Assembly (NCBI GenBank): GCA_001797315.1 | Contig: MGPC01000007.1 | Span: 62,001 to 126,000, forward strand | DNA length: 64,000 nt | DNA from: Curvibacter sp. GWA2_64_110 | Lineage (GTDB): Bacteria > Pseudomonadota > Gammaproteobacteria > Burkholderiales > Burkholderiaceae_C | Direction: 5' to 3' | Shown here: positions 10,025 to 18,312 of the stretch, in pieces | Numbering within the stretch: the first letter of the stretch is position 1 | How the letters are laid out: every line of letters starts with the position of its first letter | Translations under genes and position numbers: made by a program | Notes under the pieces: generated by a model | The model's database searches: none | What the model was told of the DNA's origin: nothing | What the model saw: the letters and a program-made list of their open reading frames with translations, nothing else

Positions 10025-11086
10025 TCACGCCAGCAAGCGCAATACGTTGGCGCTGGTCGTGGCAGTGGCGCGGAAATACCCCAGCACCGTGGCCAGGCTG
10101 TGGTGTCCGGTGAGCGCCATGGTCTCGCCCAGCGGCACGTTCTGGCGTCCGGCCTCGGTCACAAAGCCTGAGCGCAGCGAATGCGCCGAAAACTCCCCCT
10201 CAATGCCGGCAAGGGCACAGCGCGCCTGCACGATGTCACGCACGGCCGCCGGCGACAGCGCCTCGCCCAGATGGCCGCCCTTGCGGATGCGCCGAAAAAT
10301 CGCCCCTGCCGTGATCCCGCTGGCTTGCAACCAGGCCTCCAGTGCCTGCGCGGCGCGACCGACCACCGGCTTGTGGTTCTCCGGCCGGTCCAGGCCGGCC
10401 TGGTTGGTCTTGGAGTAAGCCAGGGTGTAGACATATTCACCCGGGCCCAACCGGTGCAGATGGGCCAGGTCGGCACGCGCCACCTCCGAGCGTCGGCGGC
10501 CGCCGCTGGCCCAGGCAAAAAGGAGGAGGGCGCGATCGCGTCGACCGCGCAGGCTGTCGTCGCAGGTGGCCAGCAGTGCCTCCAGCGGATCGCGGGTGAG
10601 AGCGGCTTTCTTGCGCGGCAAGGCGCCGCGCCGGGCGTAGGCCTTGCGGGTGCGCGACAGGAGCTCGCGCACTTGCGGATCCTGGCACGGGTTCTTCAGT
10701 TCACGCGCCTGGTGCGCCTTGGACAGGACGGCAACCCGATGCACCAGGGTGTTGAGCGCCAGCACGCCGGCCTTGCCCTTGTAGCCAGCGGCCACCAGAG
10801 CCTGGTCGATCTCGGCCGGCAATTCCGACACCAAGCCTTGTTCGGCGCTGCGCTGGGCGTGGTCGACGATGAACTGCAGCACACAGGCCGCTGGCAATGG
10901 CAGCGCGATCTGGCGGCCGTAGCGCAGGCCGTACCAGGCGGCCCAGTAACGCAGGGCGCTGCGGTAGCTGGCCTGGGTGTTGGGTGATTCGCCTTCACGC
11001 AGCAGTTCCAGCACTGCACGCTGGGTCACGGCGGACAGCTCCGTGGGTTGCAGGGCGGGGGTGGAGCGCAGGGCGGGCAGACGCAT
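10025..11086 (-). CDS. tnpS: Tyrosine site-specific recombinase, TnpS-like
   Basis: Site-specific recombinase of 353 aa. A SAM-like core-binding domain spans about residues 15-155 and the catalytic domain about 165-345. The catalytic residues are visible: Arg in GGRRRSEVARAD (about 197-199), HSLR (His302, Arg305), GHHS (His328/329) and the nucleophile Tyr337 in LGYFR. It is divergent from a KfrA-like coiled-coil gene with a 125-bp AT-rich, dyad-containing spacer. In Tn4651/Tn4652-type Tn3 transposons this arrangement is tnpS-rst-tnpT and resolves cointegrates. The call therefore rests mainly on architecture. A plasmid- or integron-like integrase is the alternative. No tnpA is present in the window. 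Confidence 0.75.
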   Translation of the reverse strand: MRLPALRSTPALQPTELSAVTQRAVLELLREGESPNTQASYRSALRYWAAWYGLRYGRQIALPLPAACVLQFIVDHAQRSAEQGLVSELPAEIDQALVAAGYKGKAGVLALNTLVHRVAVLSKAHQARELKNPCQDPQVRELLSRTRKAYARRGALPRKKAALTRDPLEALLATCDDSLRGRRDRALLLFAWASGGRRRSEVARADLAHLHRLGPGEYVYTLAYSKTNQAGLDRPENHKPVVGRAAQALEAWLQASGITAGAIFRRIRKGGHLGEALSPAAVRDIVQARCALAGIEGEFSAHSLRSGFVTEAGRQNVPLGETMALTGHHSLATVLGYFRATATTSANVLRLLA

Positions 11087-11211
11087 GTCGGAGCGGCGGT
11101 GTGTTTTTTTGAAAATTACATATGTGATATGTATGATCTATCACAAAATAGATCGATAGATCACGATAACAATCATTTATCGATGGTAAATATAACCGCT
11201 GGAGTAGGGTG
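11087..11211. promoter_or_regulatory. Candidate rst recombination/regulatory site between tnpS- and tnpT-like genes
   Basis: AT-rich spacer between the divergent recombinase and coiled-coil genes, contrasting with the GC-rich flanks. It contains a dyad GTGATA (11124-11129) / TATCAC (11139-11144) and a second dyad ATCGATA (11152-11158) / TATCGAT (11178-11184). Paired arms of this kind fit a tyrosine-recombinase core plus accessory protein sites, and the region must also hold the two divergent promoters. The recombination function is inferred from similarity in layout to Tn4651. Confidence 0.5.
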
Positions 11212-12189
11212 ATGCAATTGAAAAGTACGAGGGGTGTCCAGCAGGACGATGTGTGGGCCGCCGCCGATGCGCTGATTGCGGAAGGCCTGCGTCCTACCAT
11301 TGAGCGGGTCCGGCAGAAAATCGGCCGGGGCTCGCCCAATACCGTCAGCCCAATGCTGGAAGCTTGGTTCGCAACTCTTGGGCCCCGTTTGGGCGTGGGC
11401 GGCACGAAGGAAGTGGAGGGGGATCTGCCGGCGCCAGGGCGACAGGCCGTGGTCAAGTTGTGGGAGACCGCGCTGCTGTCAACCCGGCAAGTAGCTGTGC
11501 AGGCCATGGAACAGGCACAGCAAACATTGGCCACAGATCGCGCTGCCCTCGAACTCCGGGAAGTCGACTTGGCGCGCCAAGAACAAGTTCTAACGGAACG
11601 GCAGGTTGCCGCTGATGAAGCACTGCAGGTCGCCCGCAGTCAAATTGCTGACTTGGCCACTCGCCTGGACGAATCTCATGTCCTACTGGGCCGGCGCGAC
11701 AGCGAAATCGACGATCTTCGTTCCAGGCTGGAGGTTTTTGAGAGGCAGCGTGATGCAGATCGGCGACAACGCGACGAGGAATCCAGAAGCAATGCCGATG
11801 AGCGGCACCGACTGGAGGAGCGAGCTGCGGCCAGCGAACGGCGGTTACTCGAGGAAGTAGACCGGGGAAGGCAGGAGGCCAAACAGGCCAAGGCGGATCT
11901 GGGTGAGACGGAACGTCGTGCGGAAGCGTCGCGTTTGAGGTTGGAGGCGGCCAACAAGGTCCTAGGCGATAAGCTGCAGGAGACGGAGTTCGAACTCCGG
12001 TCAGTACGTCAGGCGCTGACATCAGCTAATGATCATTCGTCTGAGCTTCGCAGCTTGTTGGACGAACAACGTGCAGCTACAGGCGTGGCCTTGGAGCAGC
12101 TCAATCGACTTTTAGCGAACGCGGTGGCTCACAAAAGATCCGCGGCAGCCGGCGCCAAGCGCAAGACTACGCCGGCCCGTAACGGCTGA
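11212..12189 (+). CDS. tnpT: KfrA-like coiled-coil DNA-binding protein, TnpT-like
   Basis: Protein of 325 aa. Residues about 1-60 resemble the KfrA N-terminal DNA-binding domain (DDVWAAADALIAEGLRPTIERVRQKIGRGSPNTV, a helix-turn-helix of plasmid-type regulators). Residues about 95-300 are an almost unbroken, Arg/Glu-rich coiled coil. In Tn4651-type transposons TnpT has this build and assists TnpS in cointegrate resolution. GGAG lies 7 nt before the chosen ATG. A GTG one codon upstream is possible. The downstream end at about 12190 should approach the transposon terminus, but I see no recognisable terminal inverted repeat, so the transposon is probably truncated there. Confidence 0.75.
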   Translation: MQLKSTRGVQQDDVWAAADALIAEGLRPTIERVRQKIGRGSPNTVSPMLEAWFATLGPRLGVGGTKEVEGDLPAPGRQAVVKLWETALLSTRQVAVQAMEQAQQTLATDRAALELREVDLARQEQVLTERQVAADEALQVARSQIADLATRLDESHVLLGRRDSEIDDLRSRLEVFERQRDADRRQRDEESRSNADERHRLEERAAASERRLLEEVDRGRQEAKQAKADLGETERRAEASRLRLEAANKVLGDKLQETEFELRSVRQALTSANDHSSELRSLLDEQRAATGVALEQLNRLLANAVAHKRSAAAGAKRKTTPARNG

Positions 12190-12217
12190 TGGATGCGGCC
12201 ACTCGCCTGGCCAAAGA

Positions 12218-13333
12218 TCAGTCATAGTCTTCGACTGTGGTGCGCAAGGCAATAACTTCTGCCGCAATGTACCCCGATCGAGGAGGAAAGCCCCCCCAAT
12301 GGACTTTACTGGTGCCTTGTGTAGCTGCTACACGTGCTCCACGCCGGGTAAATGCATTCAAGACAATTGATCGAGGATGCTTTGCATCATCTGCCGGAGC
12401 AGATACAAAAGCAGTCCAAGTTTGTGTGCCATCTGGCTGGATCGGGCCTATCAACTCATTCAGGATTGATGGTCCAACATTGCGACGACTGCCGTGATGC
12501 GGGATTTGCACGAAGCTAAACTGCTGAAGCACAAAGCCTTGTTTTGTTGCATAGTTCTTTGCCCATTGAAGTGCGTTGATACCTGCATCTCCTGTTAGAA
12601 GCAGTCGTTGATTATTACCAATGTCAGCGTATAGAACGACACTACTTTCGTTACTGGCCGACGTGGATCCGCCATCTTTTAATCGTTCATTGGTCCAGCT
12701 TTCCGGGATCCATTTCTGTACTGTTTCAGTGAGTGCGGTTAAAAGATTGGAAAGACCGCTCGGGGCCGCCTTACCGATCCAAATGCCCGCTGCTTCGAGC
12801 GCATCTTGATCGGGTTCAGGGGTTTTCTCAAACTGGGGCAAAAGATGGAGATAGGTGGCTCTTTTGGGAGATAACACCGTAAATGGCCCGATCGCTGAAC
12901 CTTGAAACGGGTAATAGACCTTGCAGTCCGTCGCCCATGCCAAATCCAGGATCTCACTCAAAATATCGTACTCGTCCTTGACCGCCTTAGTAAGGCCGTC
13001 TTTGGTCCATTTTTTATTCTTGAAGAGATGAATCGCCTCCTCGGCTAAGAGCCAAGGAATATGCATCCACAGATTCTCAACGGGAATCTCCTTGAACAGC
13101 TCACGTAAACCTGAAGCATGATCTACATCTGAGTGGGTCAAGACAACATGCTCTATACGCACGTTCGAACCAAACTGCCTCTTGAGATGAGCTACCAAGG
13201 CTTCGCCCGTTGCGGCGGTCCCACCATCCACGACCATCAGCTTGTAGTTATCGACTTCGCCATAGCGCACGACGATGCAATCACCGGCACGACTGGCATC
13301 GCCAACAGCAAGAAACTCAACTTCGCAATTCAT
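12218..13333 (-). CDS. Metallo-beta-lactamase-fold hydrolase (ComEC/Rec2 C-terminal-like)
   Basis: Soluble protein of 371 aa with the metallo-beta-lactamase signature THSDVDH (66-72) and later metal ligands in LTGDAG and IPHHGSRRN. This pattern matches the ComEC-type MBL domains, which act on nucleic acids or nucleotides. Substrate here is unknown. The start is fixed by AAGGAGG 8 nt before the ATG at 13333. The frame remains open upstream only because of the adjoining IS21 end. The IS begins 58 bp upstream of the ATG, so the native promoter or an upstream operon partner has been lost. Related MBL genes occur beside E1/E2/JAB genes in predicted bacterial ubiquitin-like operons (family knowledge), which fits the JAB fragment on the other side of the IS. 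Confidence 0.75.
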   Translation of the reverse strand: MNCEVEFLAVGDASRAGDCIVVRYGEVDNYKLMVVDGGTAATGEALVAHLKRQFGSNVRIEHVVLTHSDVDHASGLRELFKEIPVENLWMHIPWLLAEEAIHLFKNKKWTKDGLTKAVKDEYDILSEILDLAWATDCKVYYPFQGSAIGPFTVLSPKRATYLHLLPQFEKTPEPDQDALEAAGIWIGKAAPSGLSNLLTALTETVQKWIPESWTNERLKDGGSTSASNESSVVLYADIGNNQRLLLTGDAGINALQWAKNYATKQGFVLQQFSFVQIPHHGSRRNVGPSILNELIGPIQPDGTQTWTAFVSAPADDAKHPRSIVLNAFTRRGARVAATQGTSKVHWGGFPPRSGYIAAEVIALRTTVEDYD

Positions 13334-13391
13334 GGCCCAGGCCTCCTTCAGTTGCGCTAAGCGCCAGTGCGTTTCCGTTTGGCTGGCAATG

Positions 13392-13419
13392 TGTTGCCGC
13401 CGACCGAAAACTGACCACC
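13392..13419 (+). repeat. IS21 left terminal inverted repeat
   Basis: The left end starts TGTTGCCGCCG and ends in the conserved inner block CTGACCACC. It pairs with 15970-15997 (reverse complement TGTCGGCGCCG ... CTGACCACC): the inner 9 bp are identical and the outer 19 bp are about two-thirds identical. Confidence 0.85.
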
Positions 13420-13505
13420 TAGCCGCATAAGTGCCGATCCAAAATTGACCAGGGTGTTCCACTGGCCTGCTGAAAGATTCAGCAGGAGAGACAGAGGTGA
13501 TCACC

Positions 13506-15029
13506 ATGGACTTGATAGGCAAGGTCAGGCGCATGAAGTTGCGCGACCAACTCTCCAACAGCGAAATCGCAAAGCGCACGGGACTCTCGCGCAACACGGT
13601 CAAGAAATGGCTGAAGGCGCCCGGCGATGTCATTCCCCGGTACCGACGGCAAAGCAGCGACGGCAAGCTCACCCCGTTTGAGGGCACCCTGGAGCAGGCG
13701 CTCAAGGCCGATGCCCGGCGGCCCAAACATGCCAGGCGCAGCGGTCGTGCCCTGTTTGCCCAGATCCAGGCTCAGGGTTACCGAGGCGGCTACAGCCGGG
13801 TGACCGACTTCATCCGGGCCTGGCGACAGGAGTTTGCCAAGAACCCTGCCAAGGCATTCGTTCCGATGAGCTTTGAGCTCGGGGAGGCGTTCCAGTTCGA
13901 CTGGAGCGAAGAAGGCTTGCTCATCGGTGGCGTGTACCACCACATGCAAGTGGCACACCTCAAACTGTGTGCCAGTCGGGCCTTCTGGCTGGTGGCCTAT
14001 CCCAGCCAGGGCCACGAGATGCTGTTCGATGCCCATACGCGCAGCTTCCATGCGCTGGGCGGTGTCACGCGCCGCGGCATCTACGACAACATGAAGACTG
14101 CCGTGGACAAGGTCAAGAAGGGCAAGGGGCGCATTGTCAACGCCCGCTTCAACGCCATGTGCAGCCACTATCTGTTTGATGCGGACTTCTGCAACGTAGC
14201 TTCTGGCTGGGAGAAAGGCGTGGTGGAGAAAAACGTGCAGGACAGCCGCCGGCGCATCTGGATCGAGGCTGGCACCAAGCGCTTCGGCACCTTCACCGAA
14301 CTCAATGCCTGGCTGGGCGAACGCTGCCGCGCCATCTGGGCCGATACCGAACACCCCGAGCAAAAGCAGTTCACGGTCGCCGAGATGCTGGAGTTGGAGC
14401 GAGACCACCTCATGAGCATGCCCGAGCCCTTCGATGGCTATGTGGAGAAACCGGCTCGCGTGAGCAGCACCTGCCTGGTGGCGGTGGCGCGCAACCGCTA
14501 CTCGGTGCCTTGCGAGTGGGCCGGGCACATGGTGAGCACCCGTCTGTATCCGAATCGCGTGGACGTGGTGGCGCAAGACGCGGTGGTTGCCAGTCACACC
14601 CGGCTGTACACCCGTGGACAGACCAACTACGACTGGCAGCACTACATCGAGCTGGTGCAACGCAAGCCAGGGGCACTGCGCAATGGCACACCGTTCCTGG
14701 ATCTGCCCACGCCACTGCTGCGCTTGCGCCAGTCGCTGTTGCGTCATGTGGGTGGAGACAGAGTCATGGCCCAGGTCTTGGCCGTGGTGCCGCAGGCTGG
14801 TCTGGAGTCGGTGCTGGTGGCCGTGGAGTTGGTGCTCGAAGGGGCGTCCCCGAGTGGGGCCATCAGCGTGGAGCATGTGCGCAATGTGCTGGCCCGGCTC
14901 AATAGCCCGCAAGCACCCGAGCAGGCCGAGACAGCACTGCAACTTACACATGTACCGGTGGCCAACACCGCACGCTATGACCGGCTGCGCCCGACCAACT
15001 TGGACGGCATGGGGGTGAGCCATGCGTGA
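13506..15029 (+). CDS. istA: IS21-family transposase IstA
   Basis: Transposase of 507 aa. The N-terminal helix-turn-helix ([20 protein letters not shown]) binds the terminal repeats. The DDE catalytic core is visible as Asp in FQFDWSEEG, Asp in GIYDNMK and Glu in GVVEKNVQ. The C-terminal part is the Mu-transposase-like beta-barrel. I chose the ATG at 13506 because GAGGTG lies 7 nt upstream; an ATC-ATG extension of three codons is less likely. It overlaps istB by 8 nt, the coupled arrangement usual in IS21. Confidence 0.95.
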   Translation: MDLIGKVRRMKLRDQLSNSEIAKRTGLSRNTVKKWLKAPGDVIPRYRRQSSDGKLTPFEGTLEQALKADARRPKHARRSGRALFAQIQAQGYRGGYSRVTDFIRAWRQEFAKNPAKAFVPMSFELGEAFQFDWSEEGLLIGGVYHHMQVAHLKLCASRAFWLVAYPSQGHEMLFDAHTRSFHALGGVTRRGIYDNMKTAVDKVKKGKGRIVNARFNAMCSHYLFDADFCNVASGWEKGVVEKNVQDSRRRIWIEAGTKRFGTFTELNAWLGERCRAIWADTEHPEQKQFTVAEMLELERDHLMSMPEPFDGYVEKPARVSSTCLVAVARNRYSVPCEWAGHMVSTRLYPNRVDVVAQDAVVASHTRLYTRGQTNYDWQHYIELVQRKPGALRNGTPFLDLPTPLLRLRQSLLRHVGGDRVMAQVLAVVPQAGLESVLVAVELVLEGASPSGAISVEHVRNVLARLNSPQAPEQAETALQLTHVPVANTARYDRLRPTNLDGMGVSHA

Positions 15030-15855
15030 TGCACAGAGAGATGTACTGACAGAACTCAAGTCCTTGCGGCTGCACGGCATGGCCAGCGCCTGGGCTGATC
15101 TGGTTGAGCAAGGCGGTGGCGGCAAAGAGTTGGAATCCTCGCGCTGGCTGGTGGAGCACCTGCTGCAAGCCGAAGATGTGGATCGGCACCTGCGCTCCAT
15201 TGCCCACCAGACCAAGGCGGCCCGCTTCCCCATCCACCGGGACCTGGCGGGGTTCGACTTCGAGGTGTCGCCGGTGGACAAGGCGCTGATCCAGCGATTG
15301 GCCGACCTGTCGTTTACCGACGATGCGCAGAACGTGGTGTTGATTGGTGGGCCGGGGACTGGCAAGACGCACCTAGCCACGGCACTGGGCATCTCCGGTC
15401 TGACGCATCACCGAAAGCGGGTGCGGTTCTACTCCACGGTTGATCTGGTCAATGCCCTGGAGCAGGAGAAAGTCAAGGGCAAAGCGGGAGGGATCTGCTT
15501 GGGATTGATGCGCATGGATCTGGTGATCCTGGACGAGCTGGGCTACTTGCCCTTCAGTCAGGCTGGTGGGGCCTTGCTGTTCCATCTGCTGTCCAAGCTG
15601 TACGAGCACACCAGCGTCTTGATCACGACCAACCTGACGTTTGCAGAGTGGTCCAGTGTGTTCGGGGACGCCAAGATGACCACGGCATTGCTGGATCGTC
15701 TGACCCATCACTGCCACATCGTGGAGACGGGCAATGAGTCCTACCGGTTCCGGCACAGCACCCATGAAGCCAAGGGACGGATCAAGACCAGGGAGCAGAG
15801 CAGAAAAAGCGTGCCCCGGCAGAACAACCTGGGCAGCGATTCAGAGCAGTCATGA
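15022..15855 (+). CDS. istB: IS21-family helper ATPase IstB
   Basis: AAA+ ATPase of 277 aa that, in this family, assembles on target DNA and activates IstA. Walker [12 protein letters not shown] and Walker [11 protein letters not shown] are intact, followed by sensor and arginine-finger regions ([26 protein letters not shown]). Length is normal. About 140 bp of element end follow, holding the right terminal repeat. Confidence 0.95.
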   Translation: MRDAQRDVLTELKSLRLHGMASAWADLVEQGGGGKELESSRWLVEHLLQAEDVDRHLRSIAHQTKAARFPIHRDLAGFDFEVSPVDKALIQRLADLSFTDDAQNVVLIGGPGTGKTHLATALGISGLTHHRKRVRFYSTVDLVNALEQEKVKGKAGGICLGLMRMDLVILDELGYLPFSQAGGALLFHLLSKLYEHTSVLITTNLTFAEWSSVFGDAKMTTALLDRLTHHCHIVETGNESYRFRHSTHEAKGRIKTREQSRKSVPRQNNLGSDSEQS

Positions 15856-15969
15856 AGACTGACACAACTACCAACAAGGAGACCGAAATACCAGCTTGAG
15901 GCTTATAGTTATACACAGTCAGCGTTCAAACCGCTGGCATTAGCCCCTGGTCAAAATTGGATCGGCACA

Positions 15970-15997
15970 GGTGGTCAGTATTGAATCGGCGCCGACA
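15970..15997 (-). repeat. IS21 right terminal inverted repeat
   Basis: Right end of the element, ending GGCGCCGACA at 15997. Its reverse complement starts TGTCGGCGCCG and carries CTGACCACCT like the left end. A GTG-initiated chimeric frame runs from inside this repeat into the adjacent JAB fragment. Confidence 0.85.
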
Positions 15998-16177
15998 GAC
16001 AGCATGGGCTATCTGCACTACATCGGCACATGGCACAGCCACCCAATGGGCGGTCCGCATTCGCCACTGGACCGCGAAACACTCAGCGCGATTGCTGGCT
16101 TTGCCCCCGGTCTACCCATTGTGTCGTTGGTCTGGAAACCGGACGGCTTGGTATGCGAAGTAGATCGCCGCAGATGA
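15998..16177 (+). pseudogene. 3' remnant of a JAB/MPN-domain (JAMM) peptidase gene, truncated by IS21
   Basis: The frame begins at the IS border and encodes the C-terminal 59 residues of a JAB1/MPN protease. The zinc motif GTWHSHP followed by SPLD six residues later is a perfect HxHPx6SxxD JAMM signature. The upstream glutamate and the rest of the fold are missing, so the product is not active. The family cleaves ubiquitin-like modifiers or isopeptide bonds. This was a second JAB gene, separate from the JAB-ThiF fusion at 19942-21276. Its ATG at 16004 has no ribosome-binding site. Confidence 0.85.
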
Positions 16178-16201
16178 TGATGCGTCTGACGAATTTCGAC
16201 A

Positions 16202-16669
16202 ATGGACATTGAACTTATGCAACTCCAACACTTACTGCCTCAAATCACACCGCTTGCCATCGAATGGGCCCAGGCAAGATCAGCTGAGATCCTGGCGGTC
16301 GGTGAATCCCTGACCCCCGCAGAGATTGAACTCGCCCGTCAGATGGGTGTAAATCGACCCGAGCTGGTACGACTGCTGATGGTCGACCGGCTGCCAATGC
16401 CTGAATCCCCGATGCTTGCCCAGGCCGCTATGGGCACCGGTCTGCTGGGACCTGGAATCGTTGGTCTGACCCTTGGCTACGGCATCTACATTTGCCGAGG
16501 CCACCGGACCACTCAGCTCGTGTCCCACGAATGCAGACACGTTTATCAGTACGAGCAAGCCGGCTCGATCGGAGCTTTCCTGGGTGTCTATCTGCAGCAG
16601 ATCGCTCAGCACGGCTATGCCCAGGCTCCGTTGGAAATTGACGCTTACAGCCACCAAATCACAGCCTGA
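16202..16669 (+). CDS. Putative HExxH zinc metalloprotease-like protein
   Basis: Protein of 155 aa with a zincin motif VSHECRHVYQYEQAG (His109, Glu110, His113) after a hydrophobic segment (about 76-97, GTGLLGPGIVGLTLGYGIYIC) that may be membrane-associated. No known family is recognised with certainty. It begins 24 nt after the stop of the JAB remnant on the same strand, so the two probably formed one operon before the IS inserted. The start is uncertain: ATG at 16202 or at 16217, neither with a good ribosome-binding site. It may now be silent, or be read from the IS. Confidence 0.6.
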   Translation: MDIELMQLQHLLPQITPLAIEWAQARSAEILAVGESLTPAEIELARQMGVNRPELVRLLMVDRLPMPESPMLAQAAMGTGLLGPGIVGLTLGYGIYICRGHRTTQLVSHECRHVYQYEQAGSIGAFLGVYLQQIAQHGYAQAPLEIDAYSHQITA

Positions 16670-16770
16670 TCCTGGGTGACGAACTTGATTAATCTTGGCT
16701 GAGCGGCCTGGGTTTCATATCGGAGGATGGCACAAAGATTACTTAAGCTTCCTATGGCCGAGTCCCATCT

Positions 16771-17070
16771 TTATTCGTTCGAGGGGAACTCACCTCCATG
16801 TACCTCGGGACGAAATGACGCGAGCTGGGCGTCCAATGACGTCTGGGCATGCGTCACCCTAAGCCAAGTGCCCAGGGTGTCACGCAAACAAGGTTCGCAC
16901 AAATCCAGGTCGACCCGATTGCCATCACCAAAAATTGAGTCATAACCGGCATTGAAGCCGATCGATGTCATTCTGTGGAAGTCGAATCCGCCACGCTCAG
17001 CCATGCTGCCACATCGATCGCACTTGATCTGATGGACCACGCTCACCGTTTCAATGGTCTTGAGTTGCAT
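16771..17070 (-). CDS. Hypothetical small zinc-ribbon-like protein
   Basis: Protein of 99 aa, not recognised. Two CxxC pairs (CDRCGS near residue 17 and CEPCL near 61) suggest a single zinc-binding treble-clef or ribbon. No signal peptide or membrane segment is seen. The start MQLKTIETVS was chosen because GAGGAAG lies about 5 nt before this ATG; a 13-residue longer version has no such site. It has its own upstream region (17071-17240) and is not obviously tied to its neighbours. Confidence 0.55.
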   Translation of the reverse strand: MQLKTIETVSVVHQIKCDRCGSMAERGGFDFHRMTSIGFNAGYDSIFGDGNRVDLDLCEPCLRDTLGTWLRVTHAQTSLDAQLASFRPEVHGGEFPSNE

Positions 17071-17244
17071 TTGTCTTCCTCGCAAGTAACTCTTCATATC
17101 ATCCGCCATCTTGTGAGTAGCTTGGAGAATTTTGCTTTGAAGAGTTGCCTTTTACCTGGTCAAAAAATGAGAGAAGACCGTACAGAAGGTTGTGACACAA
17201 ACGTATAGAAGTTTATTAAGGCTGCTTTTCTTGCAGGGGGCCTG

Positions 17245-17293
17245 ATCGGACATTTTCCCTTCACAGAATGGGACATTTTCCCTTCGCCGGATG
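17245..17293 (+). repeat. Two tandem copies of a CATTTTCCCTTC repeat
   Basis: Copy A (17245-17262) reads ATCGGACATTTTCCCTTC and is followed by ACAGAATG. Copy B (17270-17293) reads GGGACATTTTCCCTTC then GCCGGATG. Further copies lie at 17674-17696 and 23124-23149 in the same orientation. Clustered copies at element edges look like remains of transposase-binding sites from an insertion sequence that is no longer complete. The element cannot be named from this. Confidence 0.7.
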
Positions 17294-17388
17294 CTGAGAG
17301 CAACGACACTGGTCGTTCAGTCATCCGGTCAATATTTCCCAAGGCCTATATCGCCCATGTCCGTGTGTTGCGTTGTACGGCAATTGCA

Positions 17389-17580
17389 ATGGCGGATATG
17401 ACTTGGTTTGATGACTACTACAACATCGCCAAGCCTGAATTCATCAAGAACTACTGGATGGGCAAGGCTCACCCAACAACGCCTCGACCCGAGGTCCTGG
17501 TAAACGGAGTGATCGAATTCACCGATCCCGAACAACTCATGCATATCAGGAAACACGGGGCAAGACTCGGGCAAGGCTAA
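17389..17580 (+). CDS. Short hypothetical ORF between repeat copies
   Basis: Frame of 63 aa from ATG 17389 (MADMTWFDDYYNIAKPEFIKN). An upstream GTG/TTG start at 17365 is also possible. The composition looks protein-like (aromatic, Asp/Lys-rich, HPTTPRPEVLVNGVIEF), but I recognise no family and see no ribosome-binding site. It lies between copies B and C of the CATTTTCCCTTC repeat and could be a gene fragment trapped by transposition. On the opposite strand an 81-aa frame overlaps it and looks less natural. Confidence 0.3.
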   Translation: MADMTWFDDYYNIAKPEFIKNYWMGKAHPTTPRPEVLVNGVIEFTDPEQLMHIRKHGARLGQG

Positions 17581-17673
17581 GTTACGCAGGATCCAGCCAG
17601 TCGATCACTGGCTTGGCCGGACAATTCCTTCGTTGGAGGGCCGTTTCCCTATAGTTGTCTAAACGAGAAGGGG

Positions 17674-17696
17674 GGGCATTTTCCCTTCGCCGGATG
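17674..17696 (+). repeat. Third copy of the CATTTTCCCTTC repeat
   Basis: GGGCATTTTCCCTTC followed by GCCGGATG, preceded by a G-run. It sits 74 bp downstream of the last gene of the ubiquitin-like operon. The remaining bases between 17581 and 17769 show no gene. Confidence 0.65.
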
Positions 17697-17769
17697 CTTG
17701 CGGTCCTGAGAGGTATTTCAAAATCCTACAGGGGGAAGACCGCCATGAAACATCGGCATCCCGAAAGCT

Positions 17770-18300
17770 CTAGCCTGGCCTGCGGAAAGCGCCACGCATC
17801 TGACCAACACCTTCGACCAAGGCTCCGGCTTTGACCAAAAGCCGACATGCGTCTAGGACGTCCCATGGTATCTCACTCAGAGCGTCGGCCGCGTCGGGAA
17901 ACCGAACGAACCCGGTCAGCGGCCAACGCGAGATCAACTCCTGAGCCAAGGCGGTCAGTTCTCGGGCTTCATATGGCGAAGCAATGTCTTCTTCAACCTT
18001 GCCAAAGAGATAGATCTGATTGCGGCGAAGAATAAAGTGGCTTTCGCAGCCGGTGTCTCTCCATACCGATGGAAACAAAGAAGTTCCTGTCTTCGCATCC
18101 TGGTAAAGGCGCCAAGCCTTTCCAGCTCGGGCATCTAGATTGACTGGAATGTCTTCACCGCATCCGCAAGGGCAACGAATCAGCAACCAGCGCGGCACTC
18201 CGCGCGCGATCAGCATTCCTTCGCCGGGTTTGGTCAGCATGCTGGCGACCGCCGCGCGATTCTCGACGACGCCCTTCTGAATGAACGGAATAACTTTCAT
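17770..18300 (-). CDS. DUF6527-like zinc-binding protein of the Ubl operon
   Basis: Last gene of the operon, 176 aa. The N-terminal half contains IRCPCGCGED (Cys43, Cys45, Cys47) and, later, GCESHF (Cys85, His88), together a plausible zinc site. This Cys pattern matches DUF6527 proteins, which are commonly encoded next to multiubiquitin/E2/ThiF genes (family knowledge). The helical C-terminal half (about 105-176) shows nothing further. Biochemical role is unknown; in such operons it could be a substrate, an E3-like factor or an effector. It starts 12 nt after the preceding stop. Confidence 0.75.
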   Translation of the reverse strand: MKVIPFIQKGVVENRAAVASMLTKPGEGMLIARGVPRWLLIRCPCGCGEDIPVNLDARAGKAWRLYQDAKTGTSLFPSVWRDTGCESHFILRRNQIYLFGKVEEDIASPYEARELTALAQELISRWPLTGFVRFPDAADALSEIPWDVLDACRLLVKAGALVEGVGQMRGAFRRPG

Positions 18301-18312
18301 CCTCGATACAGG

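Larger units (their letters stand above)
13392..15997 (+). mobile_element. Complete IS21-family insertion sequence
   Basis: Element of 2606 bp with istA and istB. Imperfect terminal inverted repeats begin TGTTGCCGCCGACC on the left and, read inwards, TGTCGGCGCCGATT on the right. Each is followed at the same distance by CTGACCACCT, a GCCGATCCAA-type block and TTGACCAGGG, the multiple transposase-binding sites known for IS21 ends. The bases outside (GGCAATG on the left, GACAGCA on the right) do not form a direct repeat, so there is no visible 4-8 bp target duplication. That suggests the flanks were rearranged or deleted after insertion. Confidence 0.92.

Noticed and set aside
12190-12217. Possible Tn3-type terminal inverted repeat after the tnpT-like gene
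   Set aside because: No recognisable GGGG-type terminal repeat could be seen in the short gap.
13479-15392. Long minus-strand frame of 637 codons across istA/istB
   Set aside because: It is the antisense shadow of a high-GC transposase gene; the plus-strand genes have all IS21 motifs.
17160-17342. Small minus-strand frame over repeat copies A and B
   Set aside because: The frame is created by the repeats and has no supporting start signal.
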